From: Acidocella sp.
GTDB taxonomy: Bacteria; Pseudomonadota; Alphaproteobacteria; Acetobacterales; Acetobacteraceae
DNA length: 64,000 bases
NCBI GenBank assembly: GCA_029077825.1
Contig: JAQNCT010000009.1
Location: forward strand, 1 to 64,000
Direction: 5' to 3'
Part shown: positions 51,999 to 60,721 of the stretch, one piece after another
How the letters are laid out: each line of letters starts with the position of its first letter
Numbering within the stretch: position 1 is the stretch's first letter
The notes under the pieces: generated by a model
Told to the model about the DNA's origin: nothing
The model's database searches: none
The model's input: the letters and a program-made list of their open reading frames with translations, nothing else
Position numbers and translations under genes: made by a program

Positions 51999-52886
51999 TC
52001 AGGCGATAAAATGTCGTTTGGCAAAGTCGGCGGCTTGGTCCATGGCTTGGCGTGCCTCGGGCAGCATGAATTGGAACAACTGCCAGACATGCGGCATGTT
52101 GTCAGCCACTGTCAGCATCACCTCCACCCCGGCGGAGCGGGCTTTGGCTGCCAGTCGGGTGGCATCATCGCGCAGCACCTCAGCCTCACCCACCGTGATG
52201 AACAATGGCGCAAACCCTGCGAAATCCCCGTACAGCGGCGAGGCAAGCGGGTTTTTGGCATCCGCGCCATTCAGATAAAACGCCGCACCATCAGCCATGG
52301 TGTTGCCAGCCAGCATTGAATCGCGCTGTTGGTTGGTTTTTATGCTCTCACCGGTAATCGCCAGATCTGTCCAGGGTGAGAATACCAAGCAGCTTGAGGG
52401 CATTGGCAAGCCTGCCTGCCTTGCCGCCATCAGCACCGCCAGCGCCAGCCCGCCGCCGGCGGAATCGCCACCCACCGCCAATGACCCTGGTGAGATGCCT
52501 GAGTCCAGCAAGCCTTTATAAGCCGCCAGACCATCATCCACCGCTGCCGGGAACGCATGTTCCGGGGCCAACCGATAGTCAGGGGTGAAAACCTTGAGAC
52601 CACGATTGGCATAACTGCCGGTAATCGCCCGATGGGTTTGCGGAGAGCAGGCCATGTAGCCGCCGCCATGCAGGTAAAGCAGCGTGCCTGCCGCAATACC
52701 CCCCGCCTGCGCCCACTCACCTGCAACGCCGCCGATGCTACCTGGGCTAAAGCTGGCGCCGCGCGGTGCAGGCAAAGCCGCGCCGAAGGCCTTGCGGACC
52801 GCTTGCGCGTCACGCGCCTTGGCCAGCTTGCGCTTCACTTGCAGCCGCACGGTGAAATTCAGGACATAGGATTGCCAGCTTGGCAT
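51999..52886 (-). CDS. Alpha/beta hydrolase, HSL-type esterase
   Basis: A 295-aa esterase of the hormone-sensitive-lipase family. The oxyanion HGGG motif is LYLHGGGYMACSP. The nucleophile elbow is GGDSAGGGLAL. The acid (VGEAEVLRDDATRLA region) and His (NMPHVWQLFQFMLPEA) complete the triad. The natural substrate is unknown. ATG 52886 follows AAGGAG; ATG 52916 is a longer alternative. It is divergent from lrgA. Confidence 0.93.
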   Translation of the reverse strand: MPSWQSYVLNFTVRLQVKRKLAKARDAQAVRKAFGAALPAPRGASFSPGSIGGVAGEWAQAGGIAAGTLLYLHGGGYMACSPQTHRAITGSYANRGLKVFTPDYRLAPEHAFPAAVDDGLAAYKGLLDSGISPGSLAVGGDSAGGGLALAVLMAARQAGLPMPSSCLVFSPWTDLAITGESIKTNQQRDSMLAGNTMADGAAFYLNGADAKNPLASPLYGDFAGFAPLFITVGEAEVLRDDATRLAAKARSAGVEVMLTVADNMPHVWQLFQFMLPEARQAMDQAADFAKRHFIA

Positions 52887-52981
52887 GGGTTCAGGCTCCT
52901 TGAATTGGTTAATCATATCTCGTCCCGCTTGGCGAAATCCGCAAGGCGCGTAAGGGTGAGGTTTTAAACAGTGAGGGCGCG

Positions 52982-53329
52982 ATGGTCCGGTCAATTATGA
53001 TGCTGCTGCTCTGCCAACTGGCCGGCACCGTGGTCCAGGAAGGCACCGGCCTGCCAATTCCGGGCCCGGTAATGGGGCTGGTGCTGCTGCTGGGGCTGTT
53101 GGTGTGGCGCGGTGGGCCAAGCCAATCACTGCATGACACTGCCGGCGGTTTTTTAAAACATCTCGGGCTATTGTTCGTACCCGCCGGGGTCGGGGTGGTG
53201 ACCGAGTTACAGGTGTTGCAGGCCAACGCCTTGGCCATTGCCATCGCCATCCCGGTATCCACCATTTTGGGGCTGGTGGTTACCGGGGTGCTCATGCAAC
53301 GGCTGTTGCGGGGCAAGGCCGATGCATAG
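52982..53329 (+). CDS. lrgA: LrgA/CidA-family holin-like membrane protein
   Basis: A 115-aa protein with about four hydrophobic segments: MMLLLCQLAGTVVQEGTGLPIPGPVMGLVLLLGLLV and KHLGLLFVPAGVGVVTE are diagnostic. LrgA/CidA proteins control murein hydrolase export or metabolite flux together with LrgB. Ribosome-binding site GAGGG before ATG 52982. Its stop overlaps the lrgB start by 8 nt. Confidence 0.93.
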   Translation: MVRSIMMLLLCQLAGTVVQEGTGLPIPGPVMGLVLLLGLLVWRGGPSQSLHDTAGGFLKHLGLLFVPAGVGVVTELQVLQANALAIAIAIPVSTILGLVVTGVLMQRLLRGKADA

Positions 53330-54056
53330 CCTGCTGCCGCTGCCGTTTTTCCATGTCTGGTCATATCTGCAAACCCAACCGCTCATGGGCCTTACCGCCA
53401 CTGTTTGCGCCTGGGAACTGGCGTGCTTGATTGACATCAAAGCCGGGCATAAGCCCATTACCAACCCCACCGTGCTCTCCATTACCATGCTGGCCTGCGC
53501 GTTGCTCATCACGCATACGCCCTACAGCGCCTATTTCAATGGGGCGCAGTATGTGCATTTTCTGCTCGGCCCGGCGACCGTAGCGCTTGCCATCCCGATG
53601 TATGCCAACTGGGGCTCCATCAAGCGGCATTTTGTCGCCATTTTCATCTCGCTCACCACCGGCTCGATCATCGCCGCTACCTCAGCCATGTTGATCGCCC
53701 GCGCGCTCGGCGCCCCGCATGACGTGCTGGTATCGCTCGGGCCAAAGTCAGTCACCACGCCGATTGCGATGGCGGTGGCGCAAAATCTCGGTGGCCAACC
53801 ACCGCTGACCGCGGTGTTTGTCATGATCACCGGCATTTTCGGCACCGTGGTATGTACCGGCGTGTTGCGGCTGGCGCGGGTGCGCGACTGGCGGGCGCAG
53901 GGTCTGGCGGCAGGCACCGCAGCGCATGGGCTGGCCACCGCCCGGATGATCCTGCTGAACGAAACCGCCGGGGCTTATGGCGGTGTAGCCATCGGGCTGA
54001 ACGGTATTATCACCTCCATCGCGCTGCCGCTGCTGGTGCAGGTTTTCGGATTTTAA
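53322..54056 (+). CDS. lrgB: LrgB-family membrane protein
   Basis: A 244-aa polytopic membrane protein. The LrgB family is recognised from YVHFLLGPATVALAIPMYANWGSIKRHF, SLGPKSVTTPIAMAVAQNLGGQPPLTAVFVMITGIFG and AAGTAAHGLATARMILLNETAGAYGGVAIGLNGIITSI. ATG 53322 overlaps the lrgA stop, so the pair is coupled. It works with LrgA. Confidence 0.95.
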   Translation: MHSLLPLPFFHVWSYLQTQPLMGLTATVCAWELACLIDIKAGHKPITNPTVLSITMLACALLITHTPYSAYFNGAQYVHFLLGPATVALAIPMYANWGSIKRHFVAIFISLTTGSIIAATSAMLIARALGAPHDVLVSLGPKSVTTPIAMAVAQNLGGQPPLTAVFVMITGIFGTVVCTGVLRLARVRDWRAQGLAAGTAAHGLATARMILLNETAGAYGGVAIGLNGIITSIALPLLVQVFGF

Positions 54057-54132
54057 TTGCCTAGCTTTGCCGTATATGGCAGGAATATCTGGTAAACGTG
54101 AATTAATCACGGCAATATTAAAAGGAAACCCC

Positions 54133-54684
54133 ATGAAACGCCTGTTGCTCTTGAGCGCTTTGGCCATCCCGCAGACCGCCCTCGCCGCCCCTATGACCCT
54201 GCCACTGACTGCCGGGAACATGCTGGCGCAGACCCACTCGCACGCCATTATCATCAATATCACGGGCACCTACCGCCAGCTCGCCGGCACCCTGAATTAT
54301 GACCTGGCTGCCAACACCTGCGACATCAATGTCACCTTCCAGGTAAAAAGCCTGTCCTCGCCAAACGCGCTGATCCGTTCGCAAACCATGAGCAAGGACT
54401 TCCTGGACCCGGATGACTACCCAACCACCAGCTTCACCGGCACCTGCCAGGACAACGGCACCAATCTGGTCGGCACCCTGACCTTGCATGGCCAGACCCA
54501 CCCGTTCACCATGGCGATCAGCTATATCAAAACCGGCGATGTGGTGACCGCACTCCACACCGAGGGCACACTGAACCGCTATGACTGGGGTTTGAACGGC
54601 CTGACCATGACAGTGGGGAAAAACATCCGCGTCACTGATGATATTTCACTCAACGGCCAACCACCCGCCCCACCACCTTCATAA
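54133..54684 (+). CDS. YceI-family periplasmic protein
   Basis: A 183-aa protein. The signal peptide is MKRLLLLSALAIPQTALA. The mature lipocalin-like barrel has THSHAIIINITGTYRQLAGTLNYDLAANTCDINVTF, DFLDPDDYPTTSFTGTCQ and LTLHGQTHPFTMAISY. YceI proteins bind isoprenoid or similar lipids. The ribosome-binding site AAAAGGAAA precedes ATG 54133. It is convergent with the flavin reductase. Confidence 0.92.
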   Translation: MKRLLLLSALAIPQTALAAPMTLPLTAGNMLAQTHSHAIIINITGTYRQLAGTLNYDLAANTCDINVTFQVKSLSSPNALIRSQTMSKDFLDPDDYPTTSFTGTCQDNGTNLVGTLTLHGQTHPFTMAISYIKTGDVVTALHTEGTLNRYDWGLNGLTMTVGKNIRVTDDISLNGQPPAPPPS

Positions 54685-54706
54685 AACGCACGCGGGCCTG
54701 CGCGGC

Positions 54707-55216
54707 TCACGCGGCCTTTGGGTTGATCGGGTGGTAGGACCGGCCATGATAGATCAGCCCGGAGGGTGCGGTGCCGAGGTTGATGGACTGCACGCTGCAA
54801 AAAAACACGCTATGGGTGCCAACTTCTGTAATTTGGTCAACCACACAATCAAAACTGGCGGCGGCATTGGCAAGTGCAGGGGCGCCAGTGGTCAGGCGCT
54901 GCCAGTTGGCCATTGCAAAGCGCTCAGCCATCGGCAAATCGCCGACGCCGGCAAACACCGGCGAGAGTTCCTCATGCTCGGGTGCGAGCACATTGACGCA
55001 TAAAAACCCAGCTGCCTTGAAAATGGGGTTCAGCTTGGCATTGCGGTTCATGCACATCAGCAAGGTCGGCGGCGTATCAGTAACGCTGCATACCGCCGAG
55101 GCAGTGAACCCGACATCGCCCTCCGGCCCGCAGGAGGTGATAATATTCACAGCAGCCCCTAAGCGTGACATCGCCTCGCGGTAGGTTTGCTGGGTGGCGG
55201 CGATAATTTCGGTCAT
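54707..55216 (-). CDS. Flavin reductase-like FMN-binding domain protein
   Basis: A 169-aa protein of the flavin reductase domain family: YREAMSRLGAAVNIITSCGPEGDVGFTASAVCSVTDTPPTLLMCMNRNAKLNPIFKAAGFLCVNVLAPEHEELSPVFAG. The C-terminus ends in HGRSYHPI. It may provide reduced flavin to an oxygenase, but no partner is nearby; the next gene upstream is dinB (8-nt gap). Confidence 0.93.
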   Translation of the reverse strand: MTEIIAATQQTYREAMSRLGAAVNIITSCGPEGDVGFTASAVCSVTDTPPTLLMCMNRNAKLNPIFKAAGFLCVNVLAPEHEELSPVFAGVGDLPMAERFAMANWQRLTTGAPALANAAASFDCVVDQITEVGTHSVFFCSVQSINLGTAPSGLIYHGRSYHPINPKAA

Positions 55217-55224
55217 AATGTAAT

Positions 55225-56493
55225 TTACTTTGATGGCGGGGCTTTCGGCAAGGCGCGCCCGTGGCTGATGGCTCCATCGCCAAAGCGCGCCCGCAATTTA
55301 TCAATCGCGGCCTGGCGGGCCGCCCGGCGCGGGGTGGTGCTGTCAGCCAAGTCACCTTGGTCAGCCAAAGCCGCGTCACATAATGTACTGGCGGCAATGC
55401 CCAGCAAGCGAAAGGCGGTGCCATCCATCTCCCCACGCAACAACACAACAGCGGCCTCAAACAAGGTTTCCGGCAACTGGGTGGGGTTGGGCAGGCGTTG
55501 GCTGCGGGTGCGGGTGGTGAAGGCGGCGGTTTTCAGCTTCAGGGTAATCACGGCCGCAGCGTAATGTCCCTCCCGCAAGCGCCGCCCGAGCTTTTCGGTC
55601 AGCCGCCAAAGAGAGGCTTCCAGCGCCGCCGAGGACTTAAGGTCAGTGGCGAAGGTGGTCTCCGCGCTGATCGATTTGGTATCACGCGCCACCCGCACGG
55701 CGCGGACATCCACACCGCGCGCCCGCGCCGCCAGCGCGCTGCCGTCATCACCCAAAATCCGGCGGGCGGTACGTTCATCAAGCGCTGCCAACTGGCCGAT
55801 GCGCGTGATGCCCAAACCACCCAGACGCGTCACCATCGCCGGGCCAATGCCAGGCAGCGTACCAACCGGCTCAGGCGCTAAAATCGCAGCGGCATCCTGG
55901 CCGAACACAAAATAGCCGCGCGGTTTGTCACGCTCTGCCGCCAGTTTGGCCAGCAGCCGGTTATGCGAAAGGCCAATTGAGATTGTCACGCCTATATCGC
56001 GCTCAACGCTGCGCGATAATTTATTCAGCGTGATCGCCGGCGGCGTGCCGTGCAGCGCCTCGGTGCCGGACAAATCCAGCACCGCTTCATCAATCGAGAG
56101 CGGCTGCACCAAGGGCGTTAAATGCGCCATCAACACCCGAATTTCACGTGATACCATCACGTATTTTGCCATATCAGGCCGGATCACCACCGCTTTGGGG
56201 CAAAGAGCCAGCGCCTTGAACATCGGCATGGCGCTGCGCACGCCATACAGCCGGGCGACATAGCAGCAGGTGGTTACCACCCCGCGCGTGCCGCCTCCCA
56301 CAATCAGCGGCACATCGGCCAGTTCGGGCCGGTCACGCTTTTCAACACTGGCGTAAAAAGCATCGCAATCAACATGGCCGATACTTAAGTCGAATAGCTC
56401 CGGGTGCCGCACCAGCCGGACACTGCCGCAGGCTGAGCAGCTAAGCGCATGTTCAGGCGTTACCCCATCACAATCGCGGCAAAAACCTGGCAT
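55225..56493 (-). CDS. dinB: DNA polymerase IV with N-terminal zinc-ribbon extension
   Basis: A Y-family translesion polymerase, 422 aa. The first 25 residues have paired cysteines (CRDCDG... CSACGS), a putative zinc ribbon not present in E. coli DinB. The catalytic core has the metal-binding Asp in GHVDCDAFYASVEKRDRPEL, then the SIDEAVLDLSG motif. The thumb/HhH is GIGPAMVTRLGGLGITRIGQLAAL. A normal little-finger region follows. The start ATG 56493. Cotranscription with the flavin reductase gene downstream is likely. Confidence 0.94.
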   Translation of the reverse strand: MPGFCRDCDGVTPEHALSCSACGSVRLVRHPELFDLSIGHVDCDAFYASVEKRDRPELADVPLIVGGGTRGVVTTCCYVARLYGVRSAMPMFKALALCPKAVVIRPDMAKYVMVSREIRVLMAHLTPLVQPLSIDEAVLDLSGTEALHGTPPAITLNKLSRSVERDIGVTISIGLSHNRLLAKLAAERDKPRGYFVFGQDAAAILAPEPVGTLPGIGPAMVTRLGGLGITRIGQLAALDERTARRILGDDGSALAARARGVDVRAVRVARDTKSISAETTFATDLKSSAALEASLWRLTEKLGRRLREGHYAAAVITLKLKTAAFTTRTRSQRLPNPTQLPETLFEAAVVLLRGEMDGTAFRLLGIAASTLCDAALADQGDLADSTTPRRAARQAAIDKLRARFGDGAISHGRALPKAPPSK

Positions 56494-56503
56494 TAGTCAC
56501 GCA

Positions 56504-57403
56504 TCAATCAAGCGCAGGCCACAGCCACGCCGCACCCCGCACCCCCGAGGAATCGCCATGCTTATTGGGCACAATTTTGGCGGTAAACACGTCTGAGAAC
56601 ACATAGGGCGCCATCAGGCCGGGCAACTGCTCATATAAATGCGCCAGGTCGGAAAGCCCGCCCCCGAACACAATCACATCCGGGTCCAGCAAGGTTGCAA
56701 GGGCGCCGAGGCCGCGGGCCAAACGCTCAACGTGAATTGCCAGCGCCTGGGCGGCGGCGGCATCGCCAGCGGCGGCTCGGGCTGTGAGCAAGGTGGCATC
56801 GCGGGCGGCGGGCCCGTCAGCCTGTTGCGCCAAAGCGGTGCCAGAAACATAGGTCTCCAGGCAGCCCGCCCGCCCGCACCAGCATGAGCGCAACGGCAAT
56901 TCATCAGGGCGTGGCCAGGGCAAAGGCGTGTGGCCCCACTCCCCGGCGATGCGATGGCGGCCTTCCAGAATTTTACCATCCACCACAATGCCCGCGCCGC
57001 AGCCGGTGCCCAAAATCACCCCGAACACCACAGAGGCTCCCGCCGCCGCGCCGTCAGAGGCTTCAGATAAGGCAAAGCAATTGGCGTCATTGGCCACCCG
57101 GATTTCGCGGTTGAGCAACAAGCCTAAGTCTTTATCAAATGCATGGCCATTCAGCGCATTGGAGTTGGCGTTTTTTACCAGCCCGGTGGCCGGGCTGATG
57201 GTGCCGGGAATCCCCACCCCTACCGTCGCGATGGCGCCAATTTCAGCCTCGGCGCCGCGCACCATCTCCGCCATCATCGTGAGTGCTGTGTGATAATCCG
57301 CGGGTGTGGCGGCGCGGCGGCGGACCAAATTGCGGCCATCCGGGCCGAGGACCAGGATTTCGGTTTTGGTGCCACCAAGGTCAATGCCGATGCGATATGT
57401 CAT
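56504..57403 (-). CDS. ROK-family sugar kinase (fructokinase/glucokinase-like)
   Basis: About 299 aa. Phosphate motif 1 is RIGIDLGGTKTEILVL. The ROK zinc site is HTPLPWPR..., then SCWCGRAGCLETYVSG, matching the family's CxCxxxxCLE pattern. ATP-binding PDVIVFGGGLSDLAHLYEQL follows. It is probably a fructokinase or N-acetylglucosamine kinase. ATG 57403 fits the family N-terminus. It sits upstream of dinB with an 11-nt gap, and is divergent from the TusA-like gene. Confidence 0.9.
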   Translation of the reverse strand: MTYRIGIDLGGTKTEILVLGPDGRNLVRRRAATPADYHTALTMMAEMVRGAEAEIGAIATVGVGIPGTISPATGLVKNANSNALNGHAFDKDLGLLLNREIRVANDANCFALSEASDGAAAGASVVFGVILGTGCGAGIVVDGKILEGRHRIAGEWGHTPLPWPRPDELPLRSCWCGRAGCLETYVSGTALAQQADGPAARDATLLTARAAAGDAAAAQALAIHVERLARGLGALATLLDPDVIVFGGGLSDLAHLYEQLPGLMAPYVFSDVFTAKIVPNKHGDSSGVRGAAWLWPALD

Positions 57404-57466
57404 GGCATGATTGTCGTCGCATTGGCAGGCTTGCTCAAGTCCGGTTCCGCAGTCATTCTGCAATAA

Positions 57467-57706
57467 ATGGGGGAAAATGTGATCGACGCGCAATTCATGA
57501 AAAGCCCGATGCCAGTGCTCCGGGCGGCGCGCGCTTTGCGCGGCATGGCGGCTGGCGAGAAATTACGGGTGCTGGCCACCGACCCTGAAACACTCAGTGA
57601 TTTTCGGGATTTTTGTAAAACCAGCGGGCATGCGCTGGTGGCAACCAGCGAGGTGCGGGGCGTGTTCAGCTTCACCATCCGCTGCAAGGCGGAGACAAGT
57701 TCATGA
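57467..57706 (+). CDS. TusA-like sulfur-carrier-fold protein lacking the catalytic Cys
   Basis: A 79-aa protein of the TusA/SirA fold. DAQFMKSPMPVLRAARALRGM corresponds to the catalytic segment, and LRVLATDPETLSDFRDFCKTSGHALVATSEV to the rest of the fold. The normally invariant Cys of the CPxP motif is Ser here (KSPMP, codon agc), so sulfur transfer through that residue is unlikely. A second Cys is at the DFCK position. ATG 57467 is used; GTG 57479 with GGGGGA upstream is possible. The stop overlaps the HDAC-like start by 4 nt. Confidence 0.85.
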   Translation: MGENVIDAQFMKSPMPVLRAARALRGMAAGEKLRVLATDPETLSDFRDFCKTSGHALVATSEVRGVFSFTIRCKAETSS

Positions 57707-58635
57707 GTGTGGCCTTATTCACCCACCCGATCGCGCTGGAGCACGACACCGGCGAGCATCATCCTGAATGCGCTGACCGGGTGCGGTATTTGCTGCGCGC
57801 GCTGGAAGCGCCGGTGTTCACCAATTTGCTGCGCGAGATTGCGCCCATCGCCCCGGTTGAGGCGCTGGAGGCAGCCCATAGCAAGCGCCATGTTGCGGCT
57901 ATGATGGCGCTGGAAGTGAAGCCCGGCGCGCTTTATCCGCTGGATGCTGATACCTTTGCCAGCACCGCCACGCTGGAAGCCGCCAGGCGGGCCGCCGGCG
58001 GGGCCATGGCGGCGGTGGACGCCGTGATGGAAGGCTGGGCCAAAGCCGCCTTTGTGGCCATGCGCCCGCCCGGCCACCATGCCGAGGCTGACCGTGCCAT
58101 GGGGTTTTGCCTGTTCAACAATGCCGCGGTGGCAGCCTTGCACGCCCGCGCCCGCTGGAGGCTGCGGCGGGTGGCGGTGGTGGATTTTGACGTGCATCAC
58201 GGCAATGGCACGCAGGATATTTTCGCCAATGACCCGGATTTATTCTACGGCTCAACTCACCAGCACCCCTGCTACCCCGGCACCGGCATGGCGCATGAGA
58301 CCGGTGTGGCGGCCAATATCATCAACCAGCCGCTGGCACCTGGCTCTGGTGCTGATGAATTCCGGGTTGCCTGGGGCTCTGGCATTATTCCGGCACTACG
58401 GGCTTTCAAGCCAGAATTATTGATTATCTCCGCCGGGTTTGACGCCCACGCGCACGACCCGTTGGCGCAACTACGGCTGCGCGAGGCGGATTTTACCTGG
58501 GTGACCGAGATGCTGCTGGCGGTGGCCGATGAATTCTGCCCCGGCCGGGTGGTCTCACTGCTAGAGGGCGGTTATGATTTGGATGCTCTGGCCGCCTCCG
58601 CCGCCGTGCATGTGAAGGCGCTGATGCGCTTATAG
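57703..58635 (+). CDS. Histone deacetylase-like amidohydrolase
   Basis: A 310-aa zinc amidohydrolase of the arginase/deacetylase superfamily. Key motifs are FVAMRPPGHHAEADRAMGFCLFNN (paired catalytic His), VVDFDVHHGNGTQDIF (zinc ligands Asp and His) and LLIISAGFDAHAHDPLAQLRLREADFTWVTEM (zinc-ligand Asp). VSLLEGGYDLDAL closes the fold. Bacterial members act on acetylated polyamines or proteins; the substrate is unknown. It is coupled to the TusA-like gene and followed by xseB. Confidence 0.95.
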   Translation: MSVALFTHPIALEHDTGEHHPECADRVRYLLRALEAPVFTNLLREIAPIAPVEALEAAHSKRHVAAMMALEVKPGALYPLDADTFASTATLEAARRAAGGAMAAVDAVMEGWAKAAFVAMRPPGHHAEADRAMGFCLFNNAAVAALHARARWRLRRVAVVDFDVHHGNGTQDIFANDPDLFYGSTHQHPCYPGTGMAHETGVAANIINQPLAPGSGADEFRVAWGSGIIPALRAFKPELLIISAGFDAHAHDPLAQLRLREADFTWVTEMLLAVADEFCPGRVVSLLEGGYDLDALAASAAVHVKALMRL

Positions 58636-58677
58636 GCCAAGGTTGTGAATTTGCGTTTGTCCGAGTAGTCAAAAGCC

Positions 58678-58920
58678 ATGGCAAACAAACCTGACCCTGA
58701 TATTTCGGCGATGCCGTTCGAGGAAGCGCTGGCTGCCCTTGAGGCGATTGTGCGTAACCTGGAATCCGGCCAACAAAAACTCGAAGACGCCATTTCCGCC
58801 TATGAGCGGGGGGCGGCGTTGAAAAAACATTGCGAGGCCAAGCTGGCCGAGGCGGAAGCCCGGGTGCAGGCCATTGTGGCACGTGCCGATGGCACGCTTG
58901 GCCTGAAGAACGAGGAATAG
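58678..58920 (+). CDS. xseB: Exodeoxyribonuclease VII small subunit
   Basis: An 80-aa coiled-coil subunit of ExoVII: ISAMPFEEALAALEAIVRNLESGQQKLEDAISAYERGAALKKHCEAKLAEAEARV is diagnostic. ATG 58678. It is 2 nt before the ispA start. The large subunit gene xseA is not in the window. Confidence 0.97.
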   Translation: MANKPDPDISAMPFEEALAALEAIVRNLESGQQKLEDAISAYERGAALKKHCEAKLAEAEARVQAIVARADGTLGLKNEE

Positions 58921-58922
58921 AC

Positions 58923-59834
58923 ATGGCGTTGGATCTGGTACGCAAACCCGACTTGCTGGCTGAAGCCATGACCGAAGCCGCCCGTCTGGTGGAAGCGCAG
59001 TTGGATGCCCTGCTGCCGGTGCCCGAAGCCGCCGAGGCGCGGCTGATCGAGGCCATGCGCTATGCCTGCCTGAATGGCGGCAAGCGCCTGCGGGCGTTTT
59101 TAGTGATGGAGACCGCCAAATTATTCACCGTGAACATCACCTGCGCGGCCCGGGTGGCGGCGGCGGTGGAAATGCTGCACGCTTATTCGCTGGTGCATGA
59201 TGATTTGCCAGCGATGGATGATGATGATTTGCGCCGCGGCCAGCCGAGCTGCCATAAAAAATTCGATGAAGCCACCGCGATTCTGGCCGGTGATGCTTTG
59301 CAAACCCGCGCTTTTGAAGTGCTGGCCGAGGAAGACACCCACGCCGACCCGGAAGCGCGTTGCGAGTTGATTTCCGCCTTCGCGTTGGCCTCTGGCGCGC
59401 GCGGCATGGTGGGCGGCCAGATGATCGACATGCTGGCCGAGGGCAAGCAGCTTTCAGGCCCGGAGATTACCAGGTTGCAGGCGCTAAAAACCGGCCGGCT
59501 GATTCAGTTTTCAGCGGAAGCTGGCGCCATTTTGGGCCGTGCCCCGCAGGCACAACGGCATTTTATCGCAGCTTACGGCCGCGAGCTTGGCGGGGCCTTT
59601 CAAATTTACGATGACGTGCTGGATGAAGCCGGGGTGGCTGCGGATATCGGCAAGACGGTCGGCAAGGATGCCGCCCAGGGCAAAGCCACGATGGTTTCAA
59701 TTTTAGGGCTGGAGCGCGCCCGCGCCCAGGCCGAGCATCTGGCGGACCAAGCCGCACAGCATCTGGAGAGCTTCGGCGAGAAAGCCGAACTTTTGAAGCT
59801 GCTGGCGCGCTTTACCGTTACCCGCAAAAGCTGA
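58923..59834 (+). CDS. ispA: Farnesyl diphosphate synthase (polyprenyl synthetase family)
   Basis: Condenses IPP with allylic diphosphates for isoprenoid synthesis. It is 303 aa. NGGKRLRAFLVMETAKLF leads to the first aspartate-rich motif SLVHDDLPAMDDDDLRRGQPS, and the second is FQIYDDVLDEAGVAADIGKTVGKDAAQGKATM. The ATG starts two bases after the xseB stop. In relatives dxs often follows; here the gap to tlyA (149 nt) has only a REP-like element. Confidence 0.95.
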   Translation: MALDLVRKPDLLAEAMTEAARLVEAQLDALLPVPEAAEARLIEAMRYACLNGGKRLRAFLVMETAKLFTVNITCAARVAAAVEMLHAYSLVHDDLPAMDDDDLRRGQPSCHKKFDEATAILAGDALQTRAFEVLAEEDTHADPEARCELISAFALASGARGMVGGQMIDMLAEGKQLSGPEITRLQALKTGRLIQFSAEAGAILGRAPQAQRHFIAAYGRELGGAFQIYDDVLDEAGVAADIGKTVGKDAAQGKATMVSILGLERARAQAEHLADQAAQHLESFGEKAELLKLLARFTVTRKS

Positions 59835-59865
59835 CAGCCACCACCTCGCCACTTCCGCGCCCCAA

Positions 59866-59932
59866 CGTCATCCCCGCGCAGGCGGGGATGTCCCCGTCGA
59901 TATATGAAGGTTCCCGCCTGCGCGGGAATGAC
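59866..59932. repeat. REP-like GC-rich inverted-repeat pair
   Basis: Two facing palindromes: cgtcatccccgcgcaggcgg (from 59866) and, inverted, ttcccgcctgcgcgggaatg (from 59911), separated by about 20 nt. This is a widespread intergenic REP-type sequence. The rest of 59835-59983 holds nothing recognised. Confidence 0.8.
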
Positions 59933-59983
59933 ATTAAGTGCAGCGCAACCGACAGAAGCGGATAACGAACATGGAATCATTCA

Positions 59984-60721
59984 TTGCCCAAACAACGCGC
60001 TGATTTGTTGCTGGTAGCGCGTGGCCTAGTGGAGAGCCGGGCCAAGGCGCAGGCGCTGATCATGGCGGGGCTGGTGTTTGCTGACACCGCGCGGGTGAAC
60101 AAAGCCGGTGACATGATCGCTGATGACAAGGAAATCATCATCAAAGGCCAGGACCACCCCTGGGTCTCGCGCGGCGGCGTGAAGCTGGCGCACGGCCTCA
60201 AACATTTTGGCTTTGACGCGCTCGGGCGCATCGGGCTGGATGTGGGCGCTTCCACCGGTGGCTTTACTGATGTGCTGCTGAGCAATGGCGCTAAGCATGT
60301 CTATGCCGTCGATGTCGGGCATGGCCAACTGGCTTGGAAACTGCGCTCTGACGCGCGCGTTATCGTGCTGGAAAAAACCAACGCCCGGCTTTTAACCACT
60401 ACCCTGATCCCGGAGCCAATCAACGCGTTGGTTTGCGACGCCAGCTTTATCGGCCTGCAAATTGTGCTGCCCGCCGCCCTGGCGTTATGCGCCCCCGGCG
60501 CGTTTGCGGTGGCGCTGATCAAACCGCAATTTGAGGCCGGGCCAGAGCATGTCGGCAAAGGCGGGGTGGTGCGCGATGGCGCCATCCACGCAGCGGTATG
60601 CGAGAAAATTAAAAACTGGTGGGCCGGCCTGGAAGGCTGGCAAGTGTGCGGCATTGAGCGCAGCCCGATCACCGGCCCGGAAGGCAATGTGGAGTTTTTA
60701 ATCGGCGCGGTGAAGATTTAG
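59984..60721 (+). CDS. tlyA: TlyA-family rRNA (2'-O)-methyltransferase
   Basis: A ribose methyltransferase of 16S/23S rRNA, also annotated hemolysin A. The 245-aa protein starts with an S4 RNA-binding domain (RADLLLVARGLVESRAKAQALIMAGLVFADTARV). An FtsJ/RrmJ-type domain follows: LDVGASTGGFTDVLLSNGAKHVYAVDVGHGQL and ALIKPQFEAGPEHVGKGGVVRD. The start is TTG 59984, as no in-frame ATG is available; the ATG at 59971 is in another frame. The stop is directly followed by a palindromic element. Confidence 0.95.
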   Translation: MPKQRADLLLVARGLVESRAKAQALIMAGLVFADTARVNKAGDMIADDKEIIIKGQDHPWVSRGGVKLAHGLKHFGFDALGRIGLDVGASTGGFTDVLLSNGAKHVYAVDVGHGQLAWKLRSDARVIVLEKTNARLLTTTLIPEPINALVCDASFIGLQIVLPAALALCAPGAFAVALIKPQFEAGPEHVGKGGVVRDGAIHAAVCEKIKNWWAGLEGWQVCGIERSPITGPEGNVEFLIGAVKI

